In this document: one piece after another, positions 18,055-26,400 of the stretch
Numbering within the stretch: position 1 is the first letter of the stretch
Layout: the number at the start of each line of letters is the position of its first letter
Assembly (NCBI GenBank): GCA_905234845.1
Contig: CAJOIW010000014.1
Span: 1 to 45,379 of the forward strand
Direction: 5' to 3'
Length of the DNA stretch: 45,379 bases
Source of the DNA: an uncultured Prevotella sp.
GTDB taxonomy: Bacteria; Bacteroidota; Bacteroidia; Bacteroidales; Bacteroidaceae
Notes under the pieces: model-generated
The model's database searches: none
What the model was told of the DNA's origin: nothing
What the model saw: only the letters and a program-made list of their open reading frames with translations
Translations under genes and position numbers: made by a program

Positions 18055-19746
18055 TTATTTGCTGAGTAGCTGATGGTATTCGTCAGGCGACTGCAACAGT
18101 CGGACGGCCTCTTGGTATTGCTTATCGCTACGCAGACCGTATTCGATAGCTCCAGCCTGATAGTAATAGGCTGCCATGAGGTCGGACGAGATGAGGCGCT
18201 TCAGATATTTTTTGTTATAGTCGTAGGTCAAGTCTTTTCGTATGTCGTGCTTGAGTTTTTGCTCAAGGGCGGCAAACTCCTCGCGGGCATCGTCGTAGTA
18301 GCCCTCAAACTCGGCTAGCTTCTTCAGATCGTCGAGATACTTTCCGGTGGCACGGTCGTAAGTAAAACCGCTGTCGATGACGCGCTGGCAGAATTCCTGA
18401 TAGTCCTCGTCGCTCAGCTCGAAGGCCGACGGCGCAGCCGCCGACGAGTGGCGGGCCAGATAATCGACCTCATAGTTGAGAACGACGGAGTTGCTGTCGG
18501 TGGTCATCAGATAGTAGACAATGTGGGGCACGGAGTCGTTGGTGAGCACCACGTCGGGCTGTATGCCGCCACCGTCGCGCACCTCGCGTCCGGCACGGGT
18601 GTGGAACACTTTCGTCAGCGAGTCGGGCACATGCTCGGTATAGCCGCCTGCCCCTCTCTTCGAGTAGTTGATGGCCTGTATGCATCGCCCGCTGGGGATA
18701 TAGTATTTCGCGGTAGTGAGCTTCAGGTTTCCGTTGTAAGGCAGTGGGATGTTAGGCACCTGCACAAGCCCCTTCCCATAGGTGCGTGTACCAAGAACCA
18801 CGGCACGGTCGAGGTCTTGCAGCGCACCGCTGGTAATCTCGGCGGCGCTGGCAGTATAACTGTCAACGAGTACGACAATGGGCATGATGGTGTCGATAGG
18901 CTCGACGGTGCTTTTGTATTCCTGATTCGCATGCTCAAGCTTGCCGCGCATGGTGAGCAGGGTGATGTCCTTGGGCACAAACATATTGACTACCGACAGG
19001 GCTTCCTGCACGTTGCCGCCACCGTTACTGCGTAGGTCGAGCACCAGGCCGGTTGCTCCCTGACGCTTCAGGTCGAGAAAAGCGCGGCGTGTGTCGCGTG
19101 CCACGTTGTCGGCGGAAAACGACTTGAGATTGATATAGCCTATACCGTCTGGTTGCAAGCCGTAATAGGGTAGGTAGGGCATCTGTATGGCACGGCGCTT
19201 GATTTTAAAAGTCATCTTCTTACCCGTCGATGGACGTAATATTTTCAGCTCGACCGTTGTGCCAGCTTCACCGCGCAGATGCTCGCTCACGTACTGGTTA
19301 TTCTTGTCGGTCATGTCCTCACCGTCGATATTCAGGATGATGTCGCCCATCTTCAGCCCCGCCTCGTCGGCAGGCATCCCTTGGTAAGGCTCGTTGATGA
19401 CAACCCGCTTCAGCTTGAAGTTATAGCTGATAACCGAGCCGATGCCCGCGTACTTGCCTGTGAGCATCTCCTTGAAATCCTCCGACCTGTTCTCAGGATA
19501 ATACTCCGTGTAGGGGTCGAGGCTTTCGAGCATGGCGTCAATGCCGGCACCGATGACCTCACTGGCAACGAGCGTGTCAACATACATCAAATCGAGTCGC
19601 TTGTAGATGGCATTGAACACTTCAAGGTTCTTTGCAACCTCCAAGTTATGGTCGGAGTTTGCTATGGCCTGCTCGGGAGTAGTCTCAGTCTGCCCCATTA
19701 GAGGCATCGCGGCCACCAACGACAGGATAAACAGATATTTTCTCAT
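18055..19746 (-). CDS. S41 family carboxyl-terminal processing protease
   Basis: A 563-residue exported serine protease of the CtpA/Prc family. The signal peptide is MRKYLFILSLVAAMPLMGQ. A PDZ domain follows (about 88-180: INEPYQGMPADEAGLKMGD, the peptide-binding groove), then the protease core with VVLVDSYTASAAEITSGAL carrying the nucleophile S300, and GTRTYGKGLVQVP carrying the general base K325. The Ser-Lys spacing is normal. Such enzymes trim C termini of periplasmic proteins and peptidoglycan hydrolases. The C-terminal 130 residues are helical. A minus-strand TATCTTTG box (19788-19795) provides a promoter about 40 nt upstream; the gene appears monocistronic. Confidence 0.93.
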   Translation of the reverse strand: MRKYLFILSLVAAMPLMGQTETTPEQAIANSDHNLEVAKNLEVFNAIYKRLDLMYVDTLVASEVIGAGIDAMLESLDPYTEYYPENRSEDFKEMLTGKYAGIGSVISYNFKLKRVVINEPYQGMPADEAGLKMGDIILNIDGEDMTDKNNQYVSEHLRGEAGTTVELKILRPSTGKKMTFKIKRRAIQMPYLPYYGLQPDGIGYINLKSFSADNVARDTRRAFLDLKRQGATGLVLDLRSNGGGNVQEALSVVNMFVPKDITLLTMRGKLEHANQEYKSTVEPIDTIMPIVVLVDSYTASAAEITSGALQDLDRAVVLGTRTYGKGLVQVPNIPLPYNGNLKLTTAKYYIPSGRCIQAINYSKRGAGGYTEHVPDSLTKVFHTRAGREVRDGGGIQPDVVLTNDSVPHIVYYLMTTDSNSVVLNYEVDYLARHSSAAAPSAFELSDEDYQEFCQRVIDSGFTYDRATGKYLDDLKKLAEFEGYYDDAREEFAALEQKLKHDIRKDLTYDYNKKYLKRLISSDLMAAYYYQAGAIEYGLRSDKQYQEAVRLLQSPDEYHQLLSK

Positions 19747-19787
19747 TTTTTTCGATTAACGAGTTGCAAACAATGAATAACAGGTTG

Positions 19788-19795
19788 CAAAGATA
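19788..19795 (-). promoter_or_regulatory. Promoter of the S41 protease gene (-7 box)
   Basis: TATCTTTG on the minus strand, divergent from the tRNA promoter. Confidence 0.6.
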
Positions 19796-19891
19796 ATAAA
19801 AAATTGTAAGTTTGAGTGATTGAAAACTTGAAAAGATAAAGAAAAAACTATTTTTTTGAAAAAAAAGTTTGGTAGTTTCAAAAAATAGGCG

Positions 19892-19899
19892 TACTTTTG
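19892..19899 (+). promoter_or_regulatory. Promoter of tRNA-Asn (-7 box)
   Basis: TACTTTTG, with TTTG at 19868-19871 at near-standard spacing, 21 nt before the mature tRNA 5' end. Confidence 0.6.
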
Positions 19900-19920
19900 C
19901 AACCGCATTCGAAAAATGCT

Positions 19921-19994
19921 GCTTCAGTAGCTCAGTTGGTTAGAGCACCTGACTGTTAATCAGGGGGTCGTTGGTTCAAGCCCATCCTGAAGCG
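19921..19994 (+). tRNA. tRNA-Asn (GUU)
   Basis: Cloverleaf: acceptor GCTTCAG (19921-19927) pairs with CTGAAGC (19987-19993), discriminator G. The D arm is GCTC...GAGC, the anticodon stem CCTGA/TCAGG, the loop CTGTTAA with anticodon GTT (Asn). The T stem GTTGG/CCATC has one T-T mismatch. CCA is not encoded. A terminator follows directly. The last 18 nt of the tRNA and 4 nt beyond recur at 20120-20141. Confidence 0.95.
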
Positions 19995-19997
19995 CAA

Positions 19998-20023
19998 GAC
20001 CGAGTTTCATGACTCGGTCTTTT
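19998..20023 (+). terminator. Terminator after tRNA-Asn
   Basis: GACCGAGT pairs with ACTCGGTC, followed by TTTT. Confidence 0.85.
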
Positions 20024-20119
20024 CTTTGGCTTTCACCGAGGTTTTCTCCTGCGCTATCAACGTTGCCCCGCCTACGGCGACGGCAACGGCTCAGTCGAAG
20101 GGTCACTACGTGACAAATC

Positions 20120-20141
20120 TCAAGCCCATCCTGAAGCGCAA
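20120..20141 (+). repeat. Duplicated 3' end of tRNA-Asn
   Basis: Twenty-two nt identical to 19976-19997, covering the T-loop, T-stem 3' strand, acceptor 3' strand and the first bases after the tRNA. No tRNA 5' part accompanies it. It has its own terminator (20141-20174). It may be an attachment-site scar or the remnant of a second tRNA gene. Confidence 0.85.
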
Positions 20142-20174
20142 AAGAATCCCGACCGAAGAGGTTGGGATTCTTTG
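20141..20174 (+). terminator. Terminator after the duplicated tRNA end
   Basis: AAAGAATCCC (20141-20150) pairs with GGGATTCTTT (20164-20173), loop of 13 nt. It is symmetrical enough to serve the minus-strand gene at 20206-20904 as well. Confidence 0.7.
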
Positions 20175-20205
20175 TTTTACTTGAGGTCAGTCCTTTCTTG
20201 GTGGG

Positions 20206-20904
20206 TTAGTGAACGTCAATGCCGTCGAAATAGAGTTCGGAGATGACGGTGTCCTGATATTTTGAGCCTGGATAGACTTCGAGAATCTCGAATTTCAACG
20301 TCCAGTTCTTCTCTGACTCCCGTCCGAGCGTGCCGACCTCGAAGCATTGCAGAGTACGGCTATCCTCAAGGTCGAGGATAACTAAAGGCTGATTCATGTA
20401 ATACATCTTGAGCTTTTTCACGCGGGAGTTCTCGCGCCATGTCTTCTCGCTTTTCACGTGGCCGTTCAGAATTTTCACGGAGGTGATGCGGGGGCAGTTG
20501 GGAGCAAACTCGTAAATTAGGTATTCGCCGATACCCTGTCCTTTAACGCCTTCCGCCCACACACTTTCATGGTCGAAGTCGTGAGCATTCTCTCCCTTGT
20601 AGTCGAATTTTCCGATGGGTTTCAGACAGCTTGAGGCTTTCACGTTGAGCACCTCGCCACCGCAGTACCAGCTGCATTTTCCGCTGTAGAGATCCTCGAA
20701 GATGGGGTTCTCCTCAAACTCCTCCATTCGTTTCTGCTCCTGCTCCGTCAGTGTGCGTGTGTCTAAAACCTTGTTCAGACGTGCGAAGTCTGCACAGTCG
20801 CCCTCCGGCATGTCAAATACATAAGCGGGCTTGATGTGCCTTGTCTGTGCCTGTGCCGTTACCGCGAAGAGCGCGAGCAACAGCGAAATCAATGTGGTCT
20901 TCAT
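20206..20904 (-). CDS. Exported protein with NADase-type glycan-binding (discoidin-like) domain
   Basis: A 232-residue exported protein; the ATG at 20904 opens into a signal peptide (MKTTLISLLLALFAVTAQAQ). An upstream in-frame GTG adds one residue and is not preferred. Residues from about 85 match a discoidin-like beta-sandwich seen in proteins annotated as NADase-type glycan-binding: ASSCLKPIGKFDYKGENAHD, then WAEGVKGQGIGEYL, then TSVKILNGHVKSEKTW and RVKKLKMYYMNQPL. That suggests carbohydrate or surface binding outside the cytoplasm. A minus-strand promoter box (TATCTTTG, 20938-20945) lies 33 nt upstream. No catalytic domain is attached. Confidence 0.75.
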   Translation of the reverse strand: MKTTLISLLLALFAVTAQAQTRHIKPAYVFDMPEGDCADFARLNKVLDTRTLTEQEQKRMEEFEENPIFEDLYSGKCSWYCGGEVLNVKASSCLKPIGKFDYKGENAHDFDHESVWAEGVKGQGIGEYLIYEFAPNCPRITSVKILNGHVKSEKTWRENSRVKKLKMYYMNQPLVILDLEDSRTLQCFEVGTLGRESEKNWTLKFEILEVYPGSKYQDTVISELYFDGIDVH

Positions 20905-20992
20905 CACGGGTCAGTTTTATGGGTTAATACTCTGGTACAAAGATAGAAAAAATAACGCAACGCTGCAAGGAAAATCCGAAAAAACTCAAAGA

Positions 20993-21121
20993 TTACGAAC
21001 TGGCTTTTTGCTTATCTTGTTTTACACCAATGCCAAGGTCATAAGCTTTGGCCTGTTCGAACAGGTCATTTGAATTTGCATCGGCTGGATTGTCTGCAAC
21101 CAAAAATTGATCATTGTAGTT
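20993..21121 (-). pseudogene. Remnant of a Sel1-repeat gene
   Basis: An open stretch of 42 codons reads FLVADNPADANSND and then LFEQAKAYDLGIGVKQD, the latter matching the start of a Sel1-like repeat (A-x-x-Y-x-x-G-x-G-V-x-x-D). It has no start codon in frame: the nearby ATG at 21123-21125 is out of frame by one base and stops after four codons. It ends at a TAA shortly after the first repeat. I read it as a frameshifted and truncated leftover. Confidence 0.4.
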
Positions 21122-21169
21122 CATAATTTCCGATAGTTTTAATGATTAGTATTTGTTTTAATTCTCCAA

Positions 21170-21598
21170 TTATCCTATGGACATCTGCTTAATGTAGATG
21201 TATTGGGGATAGTGGCCCAAGACGGTGAGGGTGACAGGGCAGATCCAGATTTCACGGGTGAAGCCTTCGAGACCGTTAACCTTGTAAGTAGCACCTGCAA
21301 ATAGCCCAGAATACTGCTTCACACACTCGAAATAACCATTCATGCTTGTGAGCTTCTTTTTGGACGGACGGACTAACACACGTACACGATTCTCTTTCTT
21401 TGTATCAAGAAAGGTCAACAGATGATTGGAGCCTGCTACCATTGCGAGGTTATACCGATCGCCAGGCCAAGGCATATCGATGTACCACATGTTGTCATCA
21501 TGGACAAACTTGAGGTCATAAACTTTGCGACGGAAGCCGCAGATTCCTTTTGCATAAACCCATGCGAGTTTAGCATACTTGATAGTTGAATTAAACAT
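21170..21598 (-). CDS. Conserved-looking hypothetical protein
   Basis: A 142-residue protein of unknown function without a signal peptide. It is rich in Trp and aromatic residues (DDNMWYIDMPWPGDRYNLAM, later FTREIWICPVTLTVLG) and basic in the middle (RVRVLVRPSKKKL). The composition is compatible with a small soluble beta-rich cytoplasmic protein. It is divergent from the 21805 gene. I do not recognise the family with confidence. Confidence 0.6.
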   Translation of the reverse strand: MFNSTIKYAKLAWVYAKGICGFRRKVYDLKFVHDDNMWYIDMPWPGDRYNLAMVAGSNHLLTFLDTKKENRVRVLVRPSKKKLTSMNGYFECVKQYSGLFAGATYKVNGLEGFTREIWICPVTLTVLGHYPQYIYIKQMSIG

Positions 21599-21804
21599 TA
21601 GAGTATGTTTTGGTGAAAATGCCTTTGGGAGTTTCCCAAAAGCGGGTGCAACCGTGCAAACCGAACGCAGAAAGCTAGCTTTTTGCAGAGGTGAATTCGG
21701 TGCTCGAGTAGCGCTGCAAAGCTACAACATTTTTCCAGATTCTCCAAATCATATAAATCTTCTGAATATCAACACATTATAAGATTGGCGCAGTTTTTGC
21801 AATT

Positions 21805-22179
21805 ATGCGGACAATCTGGCAAGGACTGAAGGTTTTCGAGGATGCTGACATAGACACCAGCCTGTTCTCAAAACGTGACATGAAGGACATGAAGCGAACT
21901 ACAAGAAAGTATGGCCGATGTCTCGGACATCGCAAGGGTGTACATGGTGAAGAACTCATAGGATATCTGACCGCACGCAAACTGATCTACCTCCCCTGCT
22001 ACAAGTGGGTACTGGAAAACAAATTACGGAAACTTGTAACTGCTATCCGCATCATCTCAAAGAACAAGCCCGTGGTACTGCTCGACTACAACACCAACCC
22101 AGATGTTTACAATCCCAAGAGTCCTCTTTCACATGCTTCACTTATAAAGGCATATATCGAAGGAAATTATCCTGAGTAA
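21805..22179 (+). CDS. Small hypothetical protein
   Basis: A 124-residue protein, basic in its first half (FSKRDMKDMKRTTRKYGRCL), with a C-terminal stretch PVVLLDYNTNPDVYNPKSPL and SHASLIKAYIEGNYPE. No signal peptide or membrane segment is seen. A hairpin terminator follows at 22210-22251. I do not recognise the family; the codon pattern and clean terminator support a real gene. Confidence 0.6.
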   Translation: MRTIWQGLKVFEDADIDTSLFSKRDMKDMKRTTRKYGRCLGHRKGVHGEELIGYLTARKLIYLPCYKWVLENKLRKLVTAIRIISKNKPVVLLDYNTNPDVYNPKSPLSHASLIKAYIEGNYPE

Positions 22180-22209
22180 CATTAGTTTCTTCTCATAAAA
22201 AGACAGATC

Positions 22210-22251
22210 AAACCGGCGATTGTTGTGTTAATGCAACATTCGTCGGTTTTT
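22210..22251 (+). terminator. Terminator after the 21805 gene
   Basis: AAACCGGCGATTGTTG pairs with CAACATTCGTCGGTTT across an 8-nt loop (one mismatch-rich position), followed by TTTTT. Confidence 0.8.
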
Positions 22252-22519
22252 CTTATTTCATCAGAAATGTTTCAGGTCAGTTGCTTTGAAGTGGAAAACG
22301 GATCCAAGTTATCCGCATCTTCATCCAGCATTTTGCTCACTTAATTCATAAATTTTTCGCTTCGCTCAAGGAAACTTCTCACGCTCAAGAAAAGATTCTT
22401 CATCGGAATTTTATATAAATTCCTTACGCTCAAGAAAAGAAATACATTACTTTTCTTTTCGCTTAATCGGAATTTTCGTACCTTTGTCACGAGAAAGGAG
22501 ATAAAGTAAAGGCATCGAT
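22252..22519. other. Intergenic stretch with short repeats and a duplicated promoter block
   Basis: Contains three imperfect repeats of CGCTCAAGAAAAGA type (about 22363-22440) and, at 22435-22486, a 52-nt block nearly identical to the ruvB promoter region at 34000-34051, ending in TACCTTTG (22479-22486). No gene is seen. Confidence 0.7.
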
Positions 22520-22657
22520 ATGGAAACAGTCACTACATTTCTGAAAGAGAACGTGCAGTTAGTCAGTCTGATGGTAGGCATTCTTGGTGTCATCATTGCT
22601 ACCATCAGCTTGATTCATGAGTTGAAAAAGCGCAAAAAGGAAAAAGAGCAGAAATAG
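22520..22657 (+). CDS. Small single-pass membrane protein (45 aa)
   Basis: A 45-codon gene: a short acidic N terminus (METVTTFLKEN), one membrane segment (VQLVSLMVGILGVIIATISL) and a highly basic, Lys-rich cytoplasmic tail (ELKKRKKEKEQK). The orientation would be N-out by the positive-inside rule. Support for a real gene: a TACCTTTG promoter 33 nt upstream, an AAGGAG ribosome-binding sequence (22495-22500) and clean stop. It may be transcribed with the secreted Cys-motif protein 36 nt downstream. Function unknown; small toxin-like or accessory membrane peptides have this layout, but nothing proves either. Confidence 0.6.
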   Translation: METVTTFLKENVQLVSLMVGILGVIIATISLIHELKKRKKEKEQK

Positions 22658-22693
22658 TATATATATCATTTCACAACTCAATACGAAAGTCCT

Positions 22694-23107
22694 ATGAAAA
22701 CAATCATTTCAATCTTATCGATCTCACTCATGCCGCTGCTTGGCATGGCGCAGACACCGCAGGCTCCAGCCCAGCCAGAGAAAGTGTATATCAGCACAAG
22801 TAAACTGGCAAAGAGATACCACAAGACGAGATCGTGCGTCAGCTTGAAGAATGACCAACGCTATCTGAAGGCTGTCACGGTGAGTCAGGCAAAGAAGTTG
22901 GGGCGCACTCCCTGCAAGAACTGCTATACGGCGGTAGCGGTCGTTCCCGACTCGGTATTTGTCTGCTCGGGTTCGTCGTCGGAGAAATACCATGCCACCG
23001 GAACCTGCCGTGCGCTCTCCACCTGCAAGGGCACCCTCAAGAAAATGCCCGTCGCAGAAGCCACCCAAGCCCGCAAAACTCCCTGCAAAGTTTGTATTAA
23101 AGAATAG
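22694..23107 (+). CDS. Exported protein with two tandem YHxxxxC...PCxxC motifs
   Basis: A 137-residue exported protein with signal peptide MKTIISILSISLMPLLGMAQ. Two tandem domains of about 45 residues each carry the same spacing: RYHKTRSCVSLKN ... GRTPCKNCY and KYHATGTCRALST ... RKTPCKVCI. The pattern H, C, CxxC could bind one metal ion per repeat and resembles the small Ada-type zinc-binding module sometimes attached to nucleases and secreted proteins in Bacteroidota. No catalytic domain is present, so it may be a metal- or cell-surface-binding protein (inference). The gene follows the 45-aa membrane protein. Confidence 0.7.
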   Translation: MKTIISILSISLMPLLGMAQTPQAPAQPEKVYISTSKLAKRYHKTRSCVSLKNDQRYLKAVTVSQAKKLGRTPCKNCYTAVAVVPDSVFVCSGSSSEKYHATGTCRALSTCKGTLKKMPVAEATQARKTPCKVCIKE

Positions 23108-23140
23108 TGATTGTAAAAAGCGTTAGCATTTCTGTTGCGT

Positions 23141-23341
23141 ATGATGCTATATGAGTATGTACATTGTCCTTTTTGTGGGAGTCCTGATGTTGAAAGCAGG
23201 CGAGAAAAATTTAACTATAAAGCCGCATTTTGGGCAACCCTGTTTTTGTCGCTCTGGGGTCTTCTCTTTGGAGCCTTCTGTCGCAAGAGAACAATCTGTC
23301 ACTGCAACAACTGCGACAACGAGTTTTCCTTTTACGAATAG
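23141..23341 (+). CDS. Small zinc-ribbon membrane protein
   Basis: A 66-residue protein. Two CxxC pairs (CPFCG near residue 9 and CNNCDNEF near the C terminus) make a zinc-ribbon split by one membrane segment (AAFWATLFLSLWGLLFGAFC). The ATG at 23141 is preferred to the TTG at 23135. It may follow the upstream gene in one transcript (33-nt gap). Function unknown. Confidence 0.6.
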   Translation: MMLYEYVHCPFCGSPDVESRREKFNYKAAFWATLFLSLWGLLFGAFCRKRTICHCNNCDNEFSFYE

Positions 23342-23402
23342 AAGATTATGGTCGACTGAAATATGCAAACTTTTTTAGATTATAATCCGAAAAAATATGC
23401 AA

Positions 23403-26400
23403 TCATCGCCCCGCCGATCCGAATGTCTGTTCTATGAGTTCTTCCATCCGTCCTTCTTTGGCATAGGGAACGGTGTCAACCTGACGAAAATTGCTCTGCT
23501 CGGGTTGTAGGGAGGGGTCGAAGCCAAGGATATATCGGGTAGCTATCAGATAGATGATGCGTGTCGGCGCAAATCCATATACCTGATGTCCGAGAATGTG
23601 CAGGATACGCTCACGCCCATCGGGGATTTGCCGGCACATCTCAGCATTATTATATAGCCGGCGCACAATCTCTGTGATATATAGGCCCGACTTCATGTAG
23701 AGGTCTGCAAAAGTTTTTTTGGGGTCTTCGAAGATATGGGGATTTTCCTCTTCCAGCAAGTCCACCATCTTCTTGACCACCCATTTGGGCGTAAAAATCT
23801 GGTTTGTCTTTTGCGGGGGAATAGAGTCGAAGATATCCTCGGTTTGCGATTCGTCGAAATAGTTAGCCAGTTCTTGTCTTTTCTTTCTGAACTCGGCAAT
23901 AGCGTCGTCGAACACAACCTCGTCGAACAGATGTCCGTCAAAATGCTCAGTCTTACCCGTTGTTGCATTGACGTAATCTCCGCCATCCCTCAGGAATCGG
24001 AATTCATCGATTGTGATGCTGGTGACCTCCTTGAAGACATCGTCCTCAATGTTCTTGTCGAAATTGTCGAGCGAAAGTCTCCCGTCATCGTATGCCATGA
24101 TGAAGCTTGGGATGGTTCTTGAAAAACCGCGTAGGTGGGCTCGCACCTCTTCCTCCACATTATCTTTCTTCCGTTCTTCCTTATCCTTTTCTATGCGTTC
24201 AATGACTTCACGTGGCGTATTGTTGGCGGTGTCATCAATAGTCTTCTTCATGGCATCGTTCACATCTTTCATTGCCTGCTCCATCTCTTGACGGAAAGCT
24301 TGTTGCACATTGCTCCATTCTTGCTCTGTCTGTGTCTGCTTTAACAATTCCGCACGCTTCACTTCAGCTATCTTACGTTGTTGATCGAAGTCGCCCTTTA
24401 TCTTTTCTATCTTTGTTTCCAGTTCTTTCTGCGACTCACGAATCAGTCGTTTTGTCTGTGCCTGCTTCAATCCGTATTCTTCCGATGCCGCTTTGATGAC
24501 ATTTTGCTCAATGGCCGTTTTCAGGTTACCTGCCACGCGATCGATGGCGGTGAGAACATTGTCTGCACTTTCTCTCGCCATTGTTCTCTCGCTGTCATCC
24601 CTAATCTCTTCGAAGGTTTGATATAACTTTTCGCCGAAGATTTGCTGTTCCTGTCCCACAATCAGCTCTGTCGGTATCGTCACGTTGCCGCCCTTGTCAA
24701 CACTCACATTTCCCGCGTCATCGAGCGTCGTCTTTGAGTTGCGCCCCCGTTCTTCCTGCGCCTTGTCCATTTTCTTCAGTATCTCGCCCACGATGGCGGG
24801 GGCGCTGAAGATATTGGCGATGTTGCGGAACAGGAGGTTGCTCATAAACCCTCGTCTGACCACTTCCTCGCATTTAATCTTTCTCGGGATGCTCAGCACC
24901 TGTCGCTCGTCAATCTGCGTCATCCGTCCCTCTTCGTCTTCCGCTATAACGGGGAAGAAATTCATCAGCTGACGTATGTTCTGCTGACGTTCTTCCGTTG
25001 TGCCGTTGCCTTCAGCGGTGCTTCTTTTGAGGTTGTTGGCAAACTCGTCGTAGAGCATCAGCGTACGTGCGGGGTCGAAATCGAAGACGTAGGCGTTGTC
25101 TTTTCTTACGATTTTCCCCCCTTCCGAGTATTCGTAGGGATTCTGTGCTCTGAAAGCGGCCTGCATATATAGCTGTGCGCTCTGCATATTGCTGAGCATC
25201 AGCACGCCGCTCCATTCGGGAATGGTGACGCCCGTGGTCAGCTGGCCCACACTCAGCGTTATGGTCCTGTCGTGGGTCTTGATAGCCTCTTTCACCTTGT
25301 TATAGGCTTTGATGGTCTCGGCGTTATCATCAATTCTTCCGTCGCCTGCCGCCACCACGACCTCGTAGTCCTCAAACCCGTTTCCTTCCTCCCGAAGCAG
25401 CCGAGCCAGCGCCTTGGCACTGTCCACCCGATTGAGCAGCCAGAAGGTGTGAGCCATCTCTTTTCTCAGTTCGTCAGTGGCAAAGGGGAATTTTTCTTGT
25501 GTGGTCAGCGCGCGAAGGAACTTACGCACTTGCGGCTCGTGTTCAAACGTGCCGTCCTCCTTTGTCTTGAAAAACTCGTTCAGGTCAAAGGCATAGTCTA
25601 TTGTTCCTTCCTCGTCTATCTCCATACCCTGCCTCACCTTCTCGCGCACGATGTCGCTCATGCGATAAGTAAAAAGGTTCAGGCGGGGCATATCCTGATA
25701 GGGATTATGGTCGTTGCTATCCCAGTTCTCTTTAGCCTCCTGTTCGTCAGTGTAGCTCCAGTTGAATATCTCGTGGTCGCCGAACTCTCCCGAGGCGATG
25801 GCCTTAAACGGAGTGCCGCTAAGATAGAGGGTAAACCGTCGTTGGATATTGTTGAAGGCGCGGTCGGTGCGCATCGTGTCCACTCCCTCATGGCTCTCGT
25901 CTACAATCAGCAAGTCCCAGCACAGGTTCTTTATCCATTCCAGCTTGTTATAGTTACCACCGAAAAAGACGGATCCTTTCAGCCCTTGCAGACTCTCAAA
26001 GCATATCTGACCTTCAAAGTTCTCATCGCGGTTTTGAATCCATTTCAGAAACATATCCCTTGTCATCACCCCTGCGCGGCCCCGCAGCGACTCGTTGTCG
26101 CTCACAAAGCGGTAGCCTGTCTGTCCAGCCATAAATTTCTCAAAGTCGTCGTACCATGAGTTGGCAATCGACGGTCGGTTGGTGACGATGAGCACATTCT
26201 TCGCTTTCAGCTGCCTTATTAGGTCGTAGGTTGTGAGCGTCTTGCCGAAACGCGGCTTGGCGTTCCAGAGGAACTTACCCTCGCCACCGTTTTTTTCAAG
26301 ATATGCCCGTGTCATCTCCACCGCCTCCTGCTGCTCCTTGCGCAGCTTATAGCTATAGTGCAGACCTTTTTGCGGATAGTCGCGACTGGCAAACTCCTCG

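Noticed and set aside
22363..22440. Possible CRISPR-like short repeats (CGCTCAAGAAAAGA type)
   Set aside because: Only three imperfect units with irregular spacing and no spacers or cas genes.
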